Part shown: positions 8,369-17,165 of the stretch, one piece after another
How positions within the stretch are numbered: the first letter of the stretch is position 1
Layout: every line of letters starts with the position of its first letter
Source of the DNA: Chitinophagaceae bacterium UBA1930
GTDB taxonomy: Bacteria; Bacteroidota; Bacteroidia; Chitinophagales; Chitinophagaceae
Length of the DNA: 64,000 nucleotides
Direction: 5' to 3'
Assembly: GCA_002337145.1 (NCBI GenBank)
Contig: DDFK01000002.1
Coordinates: 1,426,868-1,490,867 of the forward strand
Notes under the pieces: model-generated
What the model was told of the DNA's origin: nothing
Database searches by the model: none
The model's input: only the letters and a program-made list of their open reading frames with translations
Position numbers and translations under genes: made by a program

Positions 8369-8992
8369 ATGAAGCATTCCCGTAAACATATTTTCCCTTC
8401 CCTTATTATTGTGATGTTGTGCATGCTAGGCACAATAAAAACACATGCACAACGTGGCCCTTACGATACCGTTAAAGTGTATGCCTATATTACCCCGCAG
8501 GGCGATACCATACCCATGAGCTATTTGCCGGGCGTGGAAGTAAATGCAAGAATGACCAAGCAGTGGAAGAACTATTGGGCAGATTGGACAAGGCTACGCA
8601 ATGCAGTATATGTTACCTATCCTTATGCGGTAGCGGCCAGCCGTGTAATGAACGAGATCAATGCAAAGTTGGTGGGCGTTACAGACAAAAGGGAACGTAA
8701 ACGCATCATCCGCTCACGGGAGAAGGACCTGAAAAAAGAATTTTCCGATAAGCTCACCAATCTTTCCGTTTATCAGGGCAAGGTATTGATGAAACTCATC
8801 TACCGCCAAACAGGCAACAACTGCTACGAAATAATTGATGAATACAAAGGCTCCTTTACTGCCGCATTCTATCAAACCATTGCCATATTGTTTGGCAGCA
8901 ACCTGAAACAGAATTACGATGCCAATGGTAAGGACATGGATATGGAAAAGATTGTAAAGGATGTAGAGCGGATGTATGGCTATAGGAGCTGA
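8369..8992 (+). CDS. DUF4294 family secreted protein
   Basis: 207-aa protein with a signal peptide (residues 1-27, ending THAQ). The body has the DUF4294 pattern: GDTIPMSYLPGVEV, then the basic helical stretch KRERKRIIRSREKDLKKEF, then LSVYQGKVLMKLIYRQTGNNCYEIIDEYKGSFTAAFYQ. The family is restricted to Bacteroidetes and has no known role. It lies 70 bp after ccmF on the same strand. Confidence 0.8.
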   Translation: MKHSRKHIFPSLIIVMLCMLGTIKTHAQRGPYDTVKVYAYITPQGDTIPMSYLPGVEVNARMTKQWKNYWADWTRLRNAVYVTYPYAVAASRVMNEINAKLVGVTDKRERKRIIRSREKDLKKEFSDKLTNLSVYQGKVLMKLIYRQTGNNCYEIIDEYKGSFTAAFYQTIAILFGSNLKQNYDANGKDMDMEKIVKDVERMYGYRS

Positions 8993-9045
8993 CCTTTGGC
9001 ACTAAGTTTTACCTGTACCTTTCAATATCAATAGCCCTTACACAC

Positions 9046-9693
9046 ATGACATCTGCACTTCAGCTACAAAAGTTTCAATTCGGCAACGATACAATTGAAC
9101 TGTTTGTGCCCGATGCAGCACATATACAGAACAGCTACCGGCAGCAGTTAAAAAATAACCCATCACTAACAGCCCCTTATTGGTCGCAACTATGGGCAGC
9201 ATCACATGCACTGGCAGGTTTCCTGGCAAATAATACAGCATATATATACAACAAGAAAGTACTTGAATTGGCAGCAGGGTTGGCACTGCCTTCTTTGGTG
9301 GCTGCCCAATATGCCAGCGAGGTTGTGTGCAGCGATTATGTGCCGGAAGCTGTTGCCCTAATGCAACAGTCCATTATACACAACCGGCTTACCAATGTGC
9401 AAAGCAGTTTAATAGACTGGAACCATTTGCCACATGATATTGCAACAGATGTTTTGCTATTGAGCGACATCAATTACGAACCCACTGCTTTTGACACATT
9501 ATTGCATGTGGTGCAATCTTTTCTTGCAAAAAATACAACGGTTATTCTTGCTACGCCACAACGCATCATGGCAAAACCATTTATTGAAAAGTTGCTCGCC
9601 TGGTGTGTACATCAGGAAGATATCACCATTCAACAGCAACAACAGGCTGTTGCAACCACAGTGCTGGTATTTAAAGGCACCGGTAATCAATAA
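9046..9693 (+). CDS. Class I SAM-dependent methyltransferase, METTL21-like (Methyltransf_16)
   Basis: 215-aa methyltransferase. The SAM-binding motif I is VLELAAGLALPSL (residues 72-84), followed by VVCSDYVPEAV and, at the motif IV position, SDINYEP (140-146). This corresponds to the DxxY box of protein-lysine methyltransferases and nicotinamide N-methyltransferase-like enzymes. The N-terminal PYWSQLWAAS is the family's typical substrate-side motif. Bacterial members are thought to methylate lysines on proteins, but the target here is unknown. Confidence 0.75.
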   Translation: MTSALQLQKFQFGNDTIELFVPDAAHIQNSYRQQLKNNPSLTAPYWSQLWAASHALAGFLANNTAYIYNKKVLELAAGLALPSLVAAQYASEVVCSDYVPEAVALMQQSIIHNRLTNVQSSLIDWNHLPHDIATDVLLLSDINYEPTAFDTLLHVVQSFLAKNTTVILATPQRIMAKPFIEKLLAWCVHQEDITIQQQQQAVATTVLVFKGTGNQ

Positions 9694-9750
9694 AATGTAT
9701 GGTTAATGGCTATCTTCATTGCAGTTTCACTTTTTTAAATTATAACAGGC

Positions 9751-10407
9751 ATGTGTTTTTCGGCGCAAGCAAGTTTTGGGGCAGGGGCCATACTTACTGT
9801 AATAGGTATTGCAACCATACAAAAAAGCAGGCAGCCCCAACAACTGGCATTTGCTGCAATACCTTTATTTTTTGGGATACAGCAAATTGCTGAAGGTTTT
9901 GTGTGGCTATCGCTAACACATGCTCAATACGCTGCATGGCAGAACATTGCCACCCATTTGTTTATATTTTTCTCCCATATACTTTGGCCCATTTGGGTTG
10001 CTTTTGCAGTGCTGCTGTTTGAGCAGCAAGACAAAAAGAAAAACATCTTGTTTGTTATTTTTGGTTTGGGTTTACTGTTATCGCTATTCGAAGTGTACTT
10101 TATTGCCCAATACGGCGTGCTGGCAAGGGTTACGGGCAACCATATCGAATATATAATTGGCTTTCCCAAAGTCTTTATATACTTAAGCGAAATTGTTTAC
10201 GCACTAACCACCATTGTTCCTTGTTTTATTGCCAGTTACAAAAAACTCCGCTGGTTTGCCATGGTGTTAATTGTTTCCATTGCGGTAACCGCTATATGCT
10301 ATAAGGCATGGCTCATTTCCGTATGGTGCTTTTTTGCTGCATTGCTAAGCAGTGTCATTTACATGATTGTAAAGCAGGCTCCTTTATATAAGCGGCAAAA
10401 ACTGTAA
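9751..10407 (+). CDS. DUF6629-like integral membrane protein
   Basis: 218-aa protein with about seven hydrophobic segments. It starts with MCFSAQASFGAG, the characteristic N-terminus of this family, and continues with FFGIQQIAEGFVWL, which is also conserved. No catalytic motif is visible. The function of the family is unknown. It follows the methyltransferase by 57 bp and could be co-transcribed. Confidence 0.65.
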   Translation: MCFSAQASFGAGAILTVIGIATIQKSRQPQQLAFAAIPLFFGIQQIAEGFVWLSLTHAQYAAWQNIATHLFIFFSHILWPIWVAFAVLLFEQQDKKKNILFVIFGLGLLLSLFEVYFIAQYGVLARVTGNHIEYIIGFPKVFIYLSEIVYALTTIVPCFIASYKKLRWFAMVLIVSIAVTAICYKAWLISVWCFFAALLSSVIYMIVKQAPLYKRQKL

Positions 10408-10514
10408 CAGTTTCCACTACAATCCGTTTTATTACCACTACTTTATTTTCAGAACTTGTACTATGTCCAATAAGGGCATAGTTGTTTTCTTTTGTATCAT
10501 TAAATCAAAGCAAT

Positions 10515-10655
10515 ATGACAAAGCGTTCACAAGCCCGTTTACTGGTAGCACAGTTACAGCAACGAAACGATTTCATCGGTCAATGCTATTGGATGGCACT
10601 GGAAATTGTTACCAAAACCCATCAGTTAAAAAAATGGATCCAGAAAATATTATAA
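10515..10655 (+). CDS. Possible 46-aa small basic protein
   Basis: A short reading frame beginning ATGACAAAGCGT encodes a 46-residue peptide rich in Lys, Arg, Gln and Trp (starts MTKRSQARLL, contains RNDFIGQCYWMALEIV, ends KKWIQKIL). It reads like a compact amphipathic helical protein, and its codons resemble neighbouring genes. A longer overlapping frame (10463-10693) encodes a less protein-like sequence. A strong terminator follows at 10735-10762, so a short transcript is likely produced. No family recognised. Confidence 0.4.
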   Translation: MTKRSQARLLVAQLQQRNDFIGQCYWMALEIVTKTHQLKKWIQKIL

Positions 10656-10734
10656 GCCCTGCTTATACCCTTGAAAACGATCCCAGCTTTTAAAAAATAA
10701 CCCCCTAAACACCTTGAATTTGTACCCTTGCCGT

Positions 10735-10762
10735 AAAAAGCCTCCAGTATTGGGGGCTTTTT
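10735..10762 (+). terminator. Rho-independent terminator
   Basis: Stem AAAAAGCCTCCA (10735-10746) pairs with TGGGGGCTTTTT (10751-10762) with one T-G, around a GTAT loop; the 3' arm ends in five Ts. It separates the upstream cluster from the helicase gene. Confidence 0.8.
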
Positions 10763-10773
10763 CATGTTTGTGC

Positions 10774-10806
10774 TTGGTGTGGCAACTTAAAATTCAGCTA
10801 TCTTTA
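10774..10806 (+). promoter_or_regulatory. Candidate promoter of the DEAD-box helicase gene
   Basis: TTG at 10774-10776 and TATCTTTA at 10799-10806, spaced 22 bases apart, resemble the -33/-7 pair of Bacteroidetes. Transcription would start near 10813, about 50 bases before the TTG start codon. The spacing is at the upper end of what is usual. Confidence 0.4.
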
Positions 10807-10864
10807 GCCGCATTATTTTTTTTACAAACAGCATTTTTGCTGCTCAAACACTAACATTTCTATT

Positions 10865-12100
10865 TTGCGTTTTACAGATTTTAATTTCCATCCAACACTA
10901 TTAGAAGGGATTGAGGCTTCCGGCTACGAAACCGCCACACCAGTACAGGAGCAGGTGATACCGCATATCATGGCGGGCAAAGACATTATTGCGTCGGCAC
11001 AGACGGGTACCGGAAAAACGGCGGCATTCCTGCTGCCCATCATGAACCGTTTAATTACACATAAACACGATGGGCAGGTAAGTGCCTTGATCGTAGTGCC
11101 TACAAGGGAACTGGCCATACAGATTGGCCAGCACTTGGAAGGACTGTCTTATTTTACCGATATCAGTTCCATTGCTATTTATGGCGGAAACGACGGACAG
11201 AATTTCGTTGCCGAGAAAAAGGCACTGCAGATGGGGGCCGATATTATTGTATGCACGCCCGGCCGTATGATTGCACACATCAACATGAACTATGTGTCAT
11301 TCAAAGGCCTGCAGTTCCTGGTGCTGGATGAAGCAGACCGTATGTTGGACATGGGCTTTCAGGACGATATAAACCTTATCATCAACCAACTGCCACAAAA
11401 AAGGCAAACACTATTGTTTTCGGCAACCATGCCCGAAAAAATTAAACGCTTGGCACAACGCATCCTGCACCAGCCCGAAGAAATATACATTGCCATTTCA
11501 AAACCCGCAGAAAAGATCGTGCAACGTGCCTATGTGGTGTACGAGCAACAGAAACTATTGGTGGTAAAGCATTTACTGCAAACCATCCCTTTTAAAAGTG
11601 CACTTATTTTTTGTAGCCGCAAACAAAGTGTAAAGCAGCTTGCCCGCGAACTGCACCGTGCAAAATTTGTGGTGGGCGAAATTCATAGCGACCTTGAACA
11701 GCAGGAGCGGGAAAATATGCTGCTGGGTTTTGGAAGCCAACGCATTCCTGTTTTGGTGGCCACGGATATCTTGAGCAGGGGCATTGATATTGACACGATA
11801 GACCTTGTTATCAATTACGATGTGCCCAACGATGGTGAGGATTATGTGCACCGTATTGGCCGTACCGCCCGTGCCGAAGCAGATGGCATGGCACTTACAT
11901 TGATTGGCGAAAAAGAGCAGAACAAATTTGCAGCCATTGAAGGGCTACTGGGCAAGCAGGTAGATAAAGCTGCCCTGCCACAGGAATTTGGCGAAATGCC
12001 CGCATACCAGCCAAGGGTTAGGACAGGCAGTGGCGGTGGCGGCAAACGCAGGCCCAACCGAGGCTTCCACAACCGCAACCACAGTGGCCGTAAGCATTAA
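10865..12100 (+). CDS. rhlE: DEAD-box RNA helicase, RhlE type
   Basis: 411-aa ATP-dependent RNA helicase, probably acting in RNA turnover or ribosome assembly. Seen in order: the Q motif (TPVQEQ), Walker A AQTGTGKT (about residues 43-50), PTRELA, GG and TPGR, DEAD (in VLDEADRMLDMGF), SAT, then the second lobe with ALIFCSRK, ATDILSRGIDID and HRIGRTAR. The tail is Gly/Arg-rich, as in RhlE. The start is TTG at 10865: the conserved N-terminus RFTDFNFHPTLL begins right after it, and no ATG is in frame upstream. Confidence 0.92.
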   Translation: MRFTDFNFHPTLLEGIEASGYETATPVQEQVIPHIMAGKDIIASAQTGTGKTAAFLLPIMNRLITHKHDGQVSALIVVPTRELAIQIGQHLEGLSYFTDISSIAIYGGNDGQNFVAEKKALQMGADIIVCTPGRMIAHINMNYVSFKGLQFLVLDEADRMLDMGFQDDINLIINQLPQKRQTLLFSATMPEKIKRLAQRILHQPEEIYIAISKPAEKIVQRAYVVYEQQKLLVVKHLLQTIPFKSALIFCSRKQSVKQLARELHRAKFVVGEIHSDLEQQERENMLLGFGSQRIPVLVATDILSRGIDIDTIDLVINYDVPNDGEDYVHRIGRTARAEADGMALTLIGEKEQNKFAAIEGLLGKQVDKAALPQEFGEMPAYQPRVRTGSGGGGKRRPNRGFHNRNHSGRKH

Positions 12101-12156
12101 TACACCTGCTTGTTTATTGACCCACTTAATACCAACTTTGCCATTTTATTGTATAT

Positions 12157-12756
12157 ATGACACCCGAAAGACAACACAAGCTTTTAGAAGTACTGTACAA
12201 ACGCCAGAACAACCTGACCGTTGTAATGGAAAATGTGCACGACCCGCATAATATATCCGCCGTAATGCGTACCTGCGATGCAGTGGGCATACAGGATATG
12301 TATATTTTGAATACCAAGATTTCACGTCACGAAAAATTCGGAGCCAAAAGCAGCAGCAGTGCCTCCAAATGGCTTACGCTGCACCAGTTTGAAAACACGG
12401 AGGAATGTTTTGCTGCATTGCGGAAAAATTATTCCACCATACTTACCACGCATCTATCATCGGATGCGGTGGGTTTATACGACATTGATTTTACCAAAAG
12501 CACCGCACTTGTTTTTGGTAATGAGCATGCAGGCGTAACGGATGAAGCAAGGGCCCTGGCCGATGGCAATTTCATTATACCGCAAATGGGCATCATTCAA
12601 AGCCTGAATATTTCTGTGGCCTGTGCAGTAAGCATTTACGAAGCCTGTAGGCAAAAGAAGGCAGCAGGGCATTATGATAGCCCTTCCATGCCGCCAGCAA
12701 GGCTGGATACCTTGTTGAACGAATGGGGCTTTGCCGAAAACGAAAAGCCTGTATAG
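12157..12756 (+). CDS. trmH: tRNA (guanosine-2'-O-)-methyltransferase, TrmH/SpoU family
   Basis: 199-aa SPOUT-fold enzyme that methylates the 2'-OH of a guanosine in tRNA (G18 in TrmH). Motif 1 is VVMENVHDPHNISAVMRTCDAVG (about residues 22-44), with the conserved Asn and catalytic Arg. Motif 2 is VFGNEHAGVTDEA and motif 3 IIPQMGIIQSLNISVACAV; together they form the SAM-binding knot. The N-terminus RQHKLLEVLYKRQNNL matches TrmH itself rather than RlmB. Its stop is only 6 bases from the stop of the convergent DUF5686 gene. Confidence 0.88.
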   Translation: MTPERQHKLLEVLYKRQNNLTVVMENVHDPHNISAVMRTCDAVGIQDMYILNTKISRHEKFGAKSSSSASKWLTLHQFENTEECFAALRKNYSTILTTHLSSDAVGLYDIDFTKSTALVFGNEHAGVTDEARALADGNFIIPQMGIIQSLNISVACAVSIYEACRQKKAAGHYDSPSMPPARLDTLLNEWGFAENEKPV

Positions 12757-12762
12757 CGGTTG

Positions 12763-15291
12763 CTAAAACTGTACTTTAAAGCTGCCAAACACGCCAAAGT
12801 CATGTAAAGTGGTATTCTGTATTACGTTGGCGGGTTGTGGTGTGGTTGGTGGTGTAAAACGCCATACCAAGTCAATCCTAAAGAATTTAAAGATATTGTC
12901 AAAGCCCGTACCTACTTCGGTATAGGCATTGTCTTTTAATGATTTCATCCTGTAATCGCCCAGTTCCAACCGATTGAACCTCCTGTTCTCGGTTGACAGA
13001 TCGCCCCACACGGTTTTGATGTTCCAGAACTGACGCATTTTTGTTTTACGCATAAACGGTATCAGGTTCAACAGCTTCTTTTCAAAATTATGTTCTACCG
13101 TAAAACCAGCATACTTATCACTTACATACTCAAAGCGGTTCATTAAGTTGAACGATTGCTTGTTGTAGTAATAGATCTCGTTACCGGGATGCAATTCCAA
13201 AATAGTAAAAGGCAGGTTGTCTCCCCATATTTTACCCGCATAACCTGTATAGCTTACAGAACCGAAGCCCGGCAGCCTGAACTGTTGCGACACACTGAAA
13301 CCTGCTTTCTGGTACTTGTACTCACCATCCAATGTTCCGGGAAGGCCCGAAGCAAATTTCAATTCAAAAACAGGCTTGTTGTTTTTCAGGCTTCTTTCCC
13401 TGCGGTGCGTAACGATCTTTTTCTCGCCCGGTGCAAAACGGATCTTTAAACCCACTTCGCTGTTGATGAGCTTATCATCGAACCTGGTAGAAAAGAACCT
13501 TCTGGCAGGTAATGGATTATAGGTTTCATAATCGGAACGTAACAATGTTACCTGTGCAGAAATATTGTTCTGCCATTCTTTTGTTACAGCAAACTTGTAT
13601 TCCTTGATGCCGATAAACTTTTGCTTGATATAAGAGCGGCGTATCAACTGGCTGAACATATTGTCTGTTGAAGCATCTTCGTCACCCGTCCTGGTACGGC
13701 CATTGTCCAGGTCATCCACATAAGAAGCGGCCAATTTTACCCCCTTTATAAATGGCGTTTTATAGGTAATGTCAAACTTGCCTTTAAATCTTGCATCAGA
13801 GAAACCGTATGCCAGGTAACCATGCAAACGCAGGTTCTTGCTGAACTTCTCCGTTGTTCCCAGATCGAACCTGAGCCTTGTTGTTTCAAGCTGGTTACGG
13901 CTAAACCATTTAAACCACGGACCAATCTCTATCATGCCGTATTTCTTATGGCCATCAAATATAAAAGTGAGTGCATCGCTGTATTTCTTAAATGCCGGAA
14001 GGCTCCTGATGGTATCAATCATTTTGTACACCTTCTGCTCATTTACCGCCAAAGGCTCGGGCCGTAAGGTTTGCCACTGCTCTGCCGCAACGGTGGTGGC
14101 ATCTTCGTTCACAATTACTTCTTCAGGCTTCTTGTTCTTGGCAAGCTGTGTTACCGTAGCCGGGTTGTTTACTTCTACTTTATTGTACAGGCAGGTTTTG
14201 CGGCAAATGAAAGAAAGCTTGTCTTTCTGTAAAGGGGCTATCTCCACAATGTATTTGTCTTTCGCAAACATCCATTGCCCCTTACCGGCCTGTTTAAATT
14301 CCTGTACAATGCTCAACCTGTTCACAAAATTGATATTGGCAGTAGGGGAGATGTTGAGGTTTATTTTTTGTATGGCCCAGGTATTCTGATGCACCCAGCA
14401 ATCGCCGGAGAACAGGTTGCTGCCTTCCCTTAAAGGCGTGAATGCAAGGTGAAAATAGCGTTCGCCATTAATGATAATGGTATCCGTGCCTTTATAATAA
14501 TAATGCTTATCGCCATTGCTGCTCAACGGGCTGATGAATTCCTTACCAAAAATGGTTACGTAGTCGCTGTAAATATCAATCTTCTGGTTAATACCGCCTG
14601 CAAGCTGCAATACGCTTTCGTTTTTGATGCCCTGTGTCTGCACCGCTTTTATCTCTTCACGTACTTTATGCGGCTGCTTGCTAAAATAATAATCCGACAG
14701 GGTTTCAGTAATGAATACAGGCAAAAACGGTTTTGCTTCAGAAACGGTATCGGTATTGTCCAATACAAATGCAAACGGTTTCAATAGTTTCTTTTGTTGC
14801 AGCTTTTCCTTATTCACATTGCTGATGTCCACTTCCATTTTGCTGTAAAACTCATAGTTGTAACTGTTAAAGCGATAGGCATCGTTTTCTTTCTTGTGCT
14901 GTACAATGCTCTTCCACCAACGCAGGCCCTTAGAGAATTTGGATTTCACCACCACATCTTTGGCCATGGTTACCTGCATAAAAATGGAATATGCAACAGT
15001 GTCTTTAAAAAAGCCCACTGGCTTCAACACATCTGTATAGCCAACGTATTTAAAGATCAGGGTATCCGAAGGTATATTGCTCTTCTTCAATTTAAAATAA
15101 CCCAAGCTGTCGCTCAAAACACCCCAACCGGCTTTTTGCCAATACACGCTTACCTGCGACAGTTGCTCAAGCGTAAACTCATTGGCAATTTTGCCTTGCA
15201 CTTTATCTGCACCATGCTGTTGGCAGAAAGCAGTGGTTGCACAGGCAACCAGTAAAACAATGGATAGGGACTTAAAGATTTTTGGCAGCAT
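12763..15291 (-). CDS. DUF5686 family outer-membrane protein with carboxypeptidase-like domain
   Basis: 842-aa protein with a signal peptide (about residues 1-23, ending FCQ). It has an N-terminal carboxypeptidase-regulatory-like (CarboxypepD_reg) domain, seen as LSQVSVYWQKAGWGVLSDSLGYFKLK. A long DUF5686 region follows, and the C-terminus is rich in beta strands and ends in SFKVQF, typical of an outer-membrane barrel. Family members in Bacteroidetes are of unknown function; the build resembles the front of TonB-dependent receptors without a plug domain. Its stop nearly meets that of trmH, with no terminator between. Confidence 0.75.
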   Translation of the reverse strand: MLPKIFKSLSIVLLVACATTAFCQQHGADKVQGKIANEFTLEQLSQVSVYWQKAGWGVLSDSLGYFKLKKSNIPSDTLIFKYVGYTDVLKPVGFFKDTVAYSIFMQVTMAKDVVVKSKFSKGLRWWKSIVQHKKENDAYRFNSYNYEFYSKMEVDISNVNKEKLQQKKLLKPFAFVLDNTDTVSEAKPFLPVFITETLSDYYFSKQPHKVREEIKAVQTQGIKNESVLQLAGGINQKIDIYSDYVTIFGKEFISPLSSNGDKHYYYKGTDTIIINGERYFHLAFTPLREGSNLFSGDCWVHQNTWAIQKINLNISPTANINFVNRLSIVQEFKQAGKGQWMFAKDKYIVEIAPLQKDKLSFICRKTCLYNKVEVNNPATVTQLAKNKKPEEVIVNEDATTVAAEQWQTLRPEPLAVNEQKVYKMIDTIRSLPAFKKYSDALTFIFDGHKKYGMIEIGPWFKWFSRNQLETTRLRFDLGTTEKFSKNLRLHGYLAYGFSDARFKGKFDITYKTPFIKGVKLAASYVDDLDNGRTRTGDEDASTDNMFSQLIRRSYIKQKFIGIKEYKFAVTKEWQNNISAQVTLLRSDYETYNPLPARRFFSTRFDDKLINSEVGLKIRFAPGEKKIVTHRRERSLKNNKPVFELKFASGLPGTLDGEYKYQKAGFSVSQQFRLPGFGSVSYTGYAGKIWGDNLPFTILELHPGNEIYYYNKQSFNLMNRFEYVSDKYAGFTVEHNFEKKLLNLIPFMRKTKMRQFWNIKTVWGDLSTENRRFNRLELGDYRMKSLKDNAYTEVGTGFDNIFKFFRIDLVWRFTPPTTPQPANVIQNTTLHDFGVFGSFKVQF

Positions 15292-15417
15292 TTTTACGGG
15301 GTACGGTTAATTCACTTGATGCAAGATATTGATTAATAGTATCTGAACAACAGCATTTATAGCTTCTTAATACCCTTGCCGCAAATTTTAATGGATTTTA
15401 ATTTTTGTATCATTCCC

Positions 15418-15425
15418 TATCTTCG
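15418..15425 (+). promoter_or_regulatory. Candidate -7 element of the GtrA gene
   Basis: TATCTTCG lies 11 bases before the ATG and matches TAnnTTTG at seven of eight positions. The leader would be only a few bases long. No well-spaced -33 element was found. Confidence 0.25.
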
Positions 15426-15436
15426 CCGCCTTTACT

Positions 15437-15931
15437 ATGAGGCGTGCACACAATACAATAAGGGCATTGATATTAAAAGTGGTGGATGCATTTTATCCCC
15501 TTTTTAAGATGGTGATGCCTTTGCAGACCTTTCGCTACGCTGCCTGCGGCGGCTTTAATACCGTGTTGGGTATTGTGCTCTACTCCATTGGCTACACCTA
15601 TATTTTTAAGGAGCAAGTGGTGCATATTGCCAATTTTGCATTGGAACCCCATATTGCTGCCGACTACCTGTTTGCCATCTGGATCTCCTTTCCCATAGGC
15701 TTTTATTTAAGCAGATACGTAGTGTTCCAGGAATCCAACCTGCCCAAGCGGGTACAGTTATTCCGCTATGCAGTGGTGGTATTCGGTTCCATCTGCATCA
15801 ACTACTTCTTCCTCAAATTTTTTGTGGAGATTGTACAGTTCAATCCCACGGTTGCCAAAATATGCACATCTGTATTTGTGATCGTGTTCAGCTATGTATC
15901 GCAACGCAATTTCTCTTTTAAATCCAATTAG
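15437..15931 (+). CDS. GtrA family membrane protein
   Basis: 164-aa protein with four membrane segments. The GtrA/DPMS1 pattern is visible: FRYAACGGFNTVLGIVLYSIGY near residues 32-53, FPIGFYLSRYVVFQ (about 92-105), and a last helix before SQRNFSFK. Family members are thought to flip or position polyprenyl-linked sugars for cell-surface polysaccharide. No glycosyltransferase is adjacent, so the substrate is unknown. It is divergent from the DUF5686 gene across a 145-bp gap. Confidence 0.8.
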   Translation: MRRAHNTIRALILKVVDAFYPLFKMVMPLQTFRYAACGGFNTVLGIVLYSIGYTYIFKEQVVHIANFALEPHIAADYLFAIWISFPIGFYLSRYVVFQESNLPKRVQLFRYAVVVFGSICINYFFLKFFVEIVQFNPTVAKICTSVFVIVFSYVSQRNFSFKSN

Positions 15932-15980
15932 GCAAACCTGTACCGTTTAAGCCTCGTACTTCTTTGTATCAAATAAATAT

Positions 15981-17054
15981 ATGAGGTATTGGTTGGTTAT
16001 AGGTTTATGTATTGTTTACGGTACAGCCTTCCCGCAAAACGATTCGGTACAAAATGTATTTGCATTCAAAGCATTGTCAGGCAAGGTATATGCCCACACC
16101 AATGCCGTACGCAATATAAAAGGTGCCAAGCCTTACGGTGTGGAAATGGAATTTGCCAAACAGCAAACCGCACCCAACCATTTCAGCCAAGCAGGTGCCT
16201 ATGTAAAAAGTGGCTGGGCACTGGCCTATGTAAATTTCAATAACCCTATTCTTGGTTATGGTATGATTGCATCAAGGTTTATTGAACCCCAATACAGCAT
16301 CAGCAACCACCTGCAATTCTTAATCAGGGCTTCTATTGGCATAGATTATTTGAGTAACCCTAACGATGCGGTAAAAAATCCAACCAACAATAATTACAGC
16401 CTGCATATCAATCCTTATTTGCATATAGGCTGCGGCATACAATATATTGTTTCAAAACATGCGGCTTTGGCTTTAACGGGTAGCCTGCACCATATTTCCA
16501 ACGGAAATTTAATGCAGCCCAATAAGGGGCTCAACTGGTTTACAGGTGCAGTAAGCTTCAACTACTACCCGGGCAACAGTTATTTGCCCAGGCACAAAGC
16601 AATGCAGGGCAATAAGCCAACACATCAAAAACCAATGATTGAACTGGGGATATTTGCCGTACCACGCCAAGGTTATTATACCAAATATGCAGCACAACGC
16701 AATTGTATTATAGGCACAACTGCCCAGGTAAGCCAACAGATCGGATACACCCATGCCATAACTGCGGGTACCGAAATATATTACGACGATTTTAATGTAG
16801 ATAAAACACTGCAGCCCATCAGTTCCAAACTAGTAGTAGGTGTACAGGCAGGGCATGTGTTCCTGTTGGGCAAAGTCAATTTTAGTCAGCAAATAGGTTA
16901 CAATGTGTACAACAAAATATACTTCCTGCCCAATTTCTACACGCGTTGGGGTATCGGTTACCAACTCAACCGCCATTATACATTGGGTGCAAACCTTAAA
17001 GCCAATAGCGACAATGCCGACTTCTTTGATCTAAGGGTTACGTATAAGCTGTAA
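15981..17054 (+). CDS. Acyloxyacyl hydrolase / PagL-like lipid A 3-O-deacylase
   Basis: 357-aa secreted protein (signal peptide about residues 1-18, ending AFPQ) with two beta-barrel-like halves. The PagL catalytic pattern is seen as LHHISNGN (H171 and S173, followed by Asn), preceded by PYLHIGCGIQY. PagL enzymes remove a fatty acid from lipid A in the outer membrane. This protein is about twice the length of classical PagL (about 185 aa), as is common in Bacteroidetes members. It starts 49 bp after the GtrA gene and may share its transcript; both touch the cell surface. Confidence 0.75.
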   Translation: MRYWLVIGLCIVYGTAFPQNDSVQNVFAFKALSGKVYAHTNAVRNIKGAKPYGVEMEFAKQQTAPNHFSQAGAYVKSGWALAYVNFNNPILGYGMIASRFIEPQYSISNHLQFLIRASIGIDYLSNPNDAVKNPTNNNYSLHINPYLHIGCGIQYIVSKHAALALTGSLHHISNGNLMQPNKGLNWFTGAVSFNYYPGNSYLPRHKAMQGNKPTHQKPMIELGIFAVPRQGYYTKYAAQRNCIIGTTAQVSQQIGYTHAITAGTEIYYDDFNVDKTLQPISSKLVVGVQAGHVFLLGKVNFSQQIGYNVYNKIYFLPNFYTRWGIGYQLNRHYTLGANLKANSDNADFFDLRVTYKL

Positions 17055-17165
17055 GGCAATTAAATTATCAAATGCTACAATCTACAATCTCCCAACAATT
17101 GTATCAACGCAAAATTTTGTACCTGCCTTTTCACTTTCTTTGCAACAACACAAATTGCCTGCACC

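Noticed and set aside
10463..10693. 76-aa frame overlapping the 46-aa small gene
   Set aside because: Its sequence is less protein-like, and the overlapping 46-aa frame in another phase has better composition.
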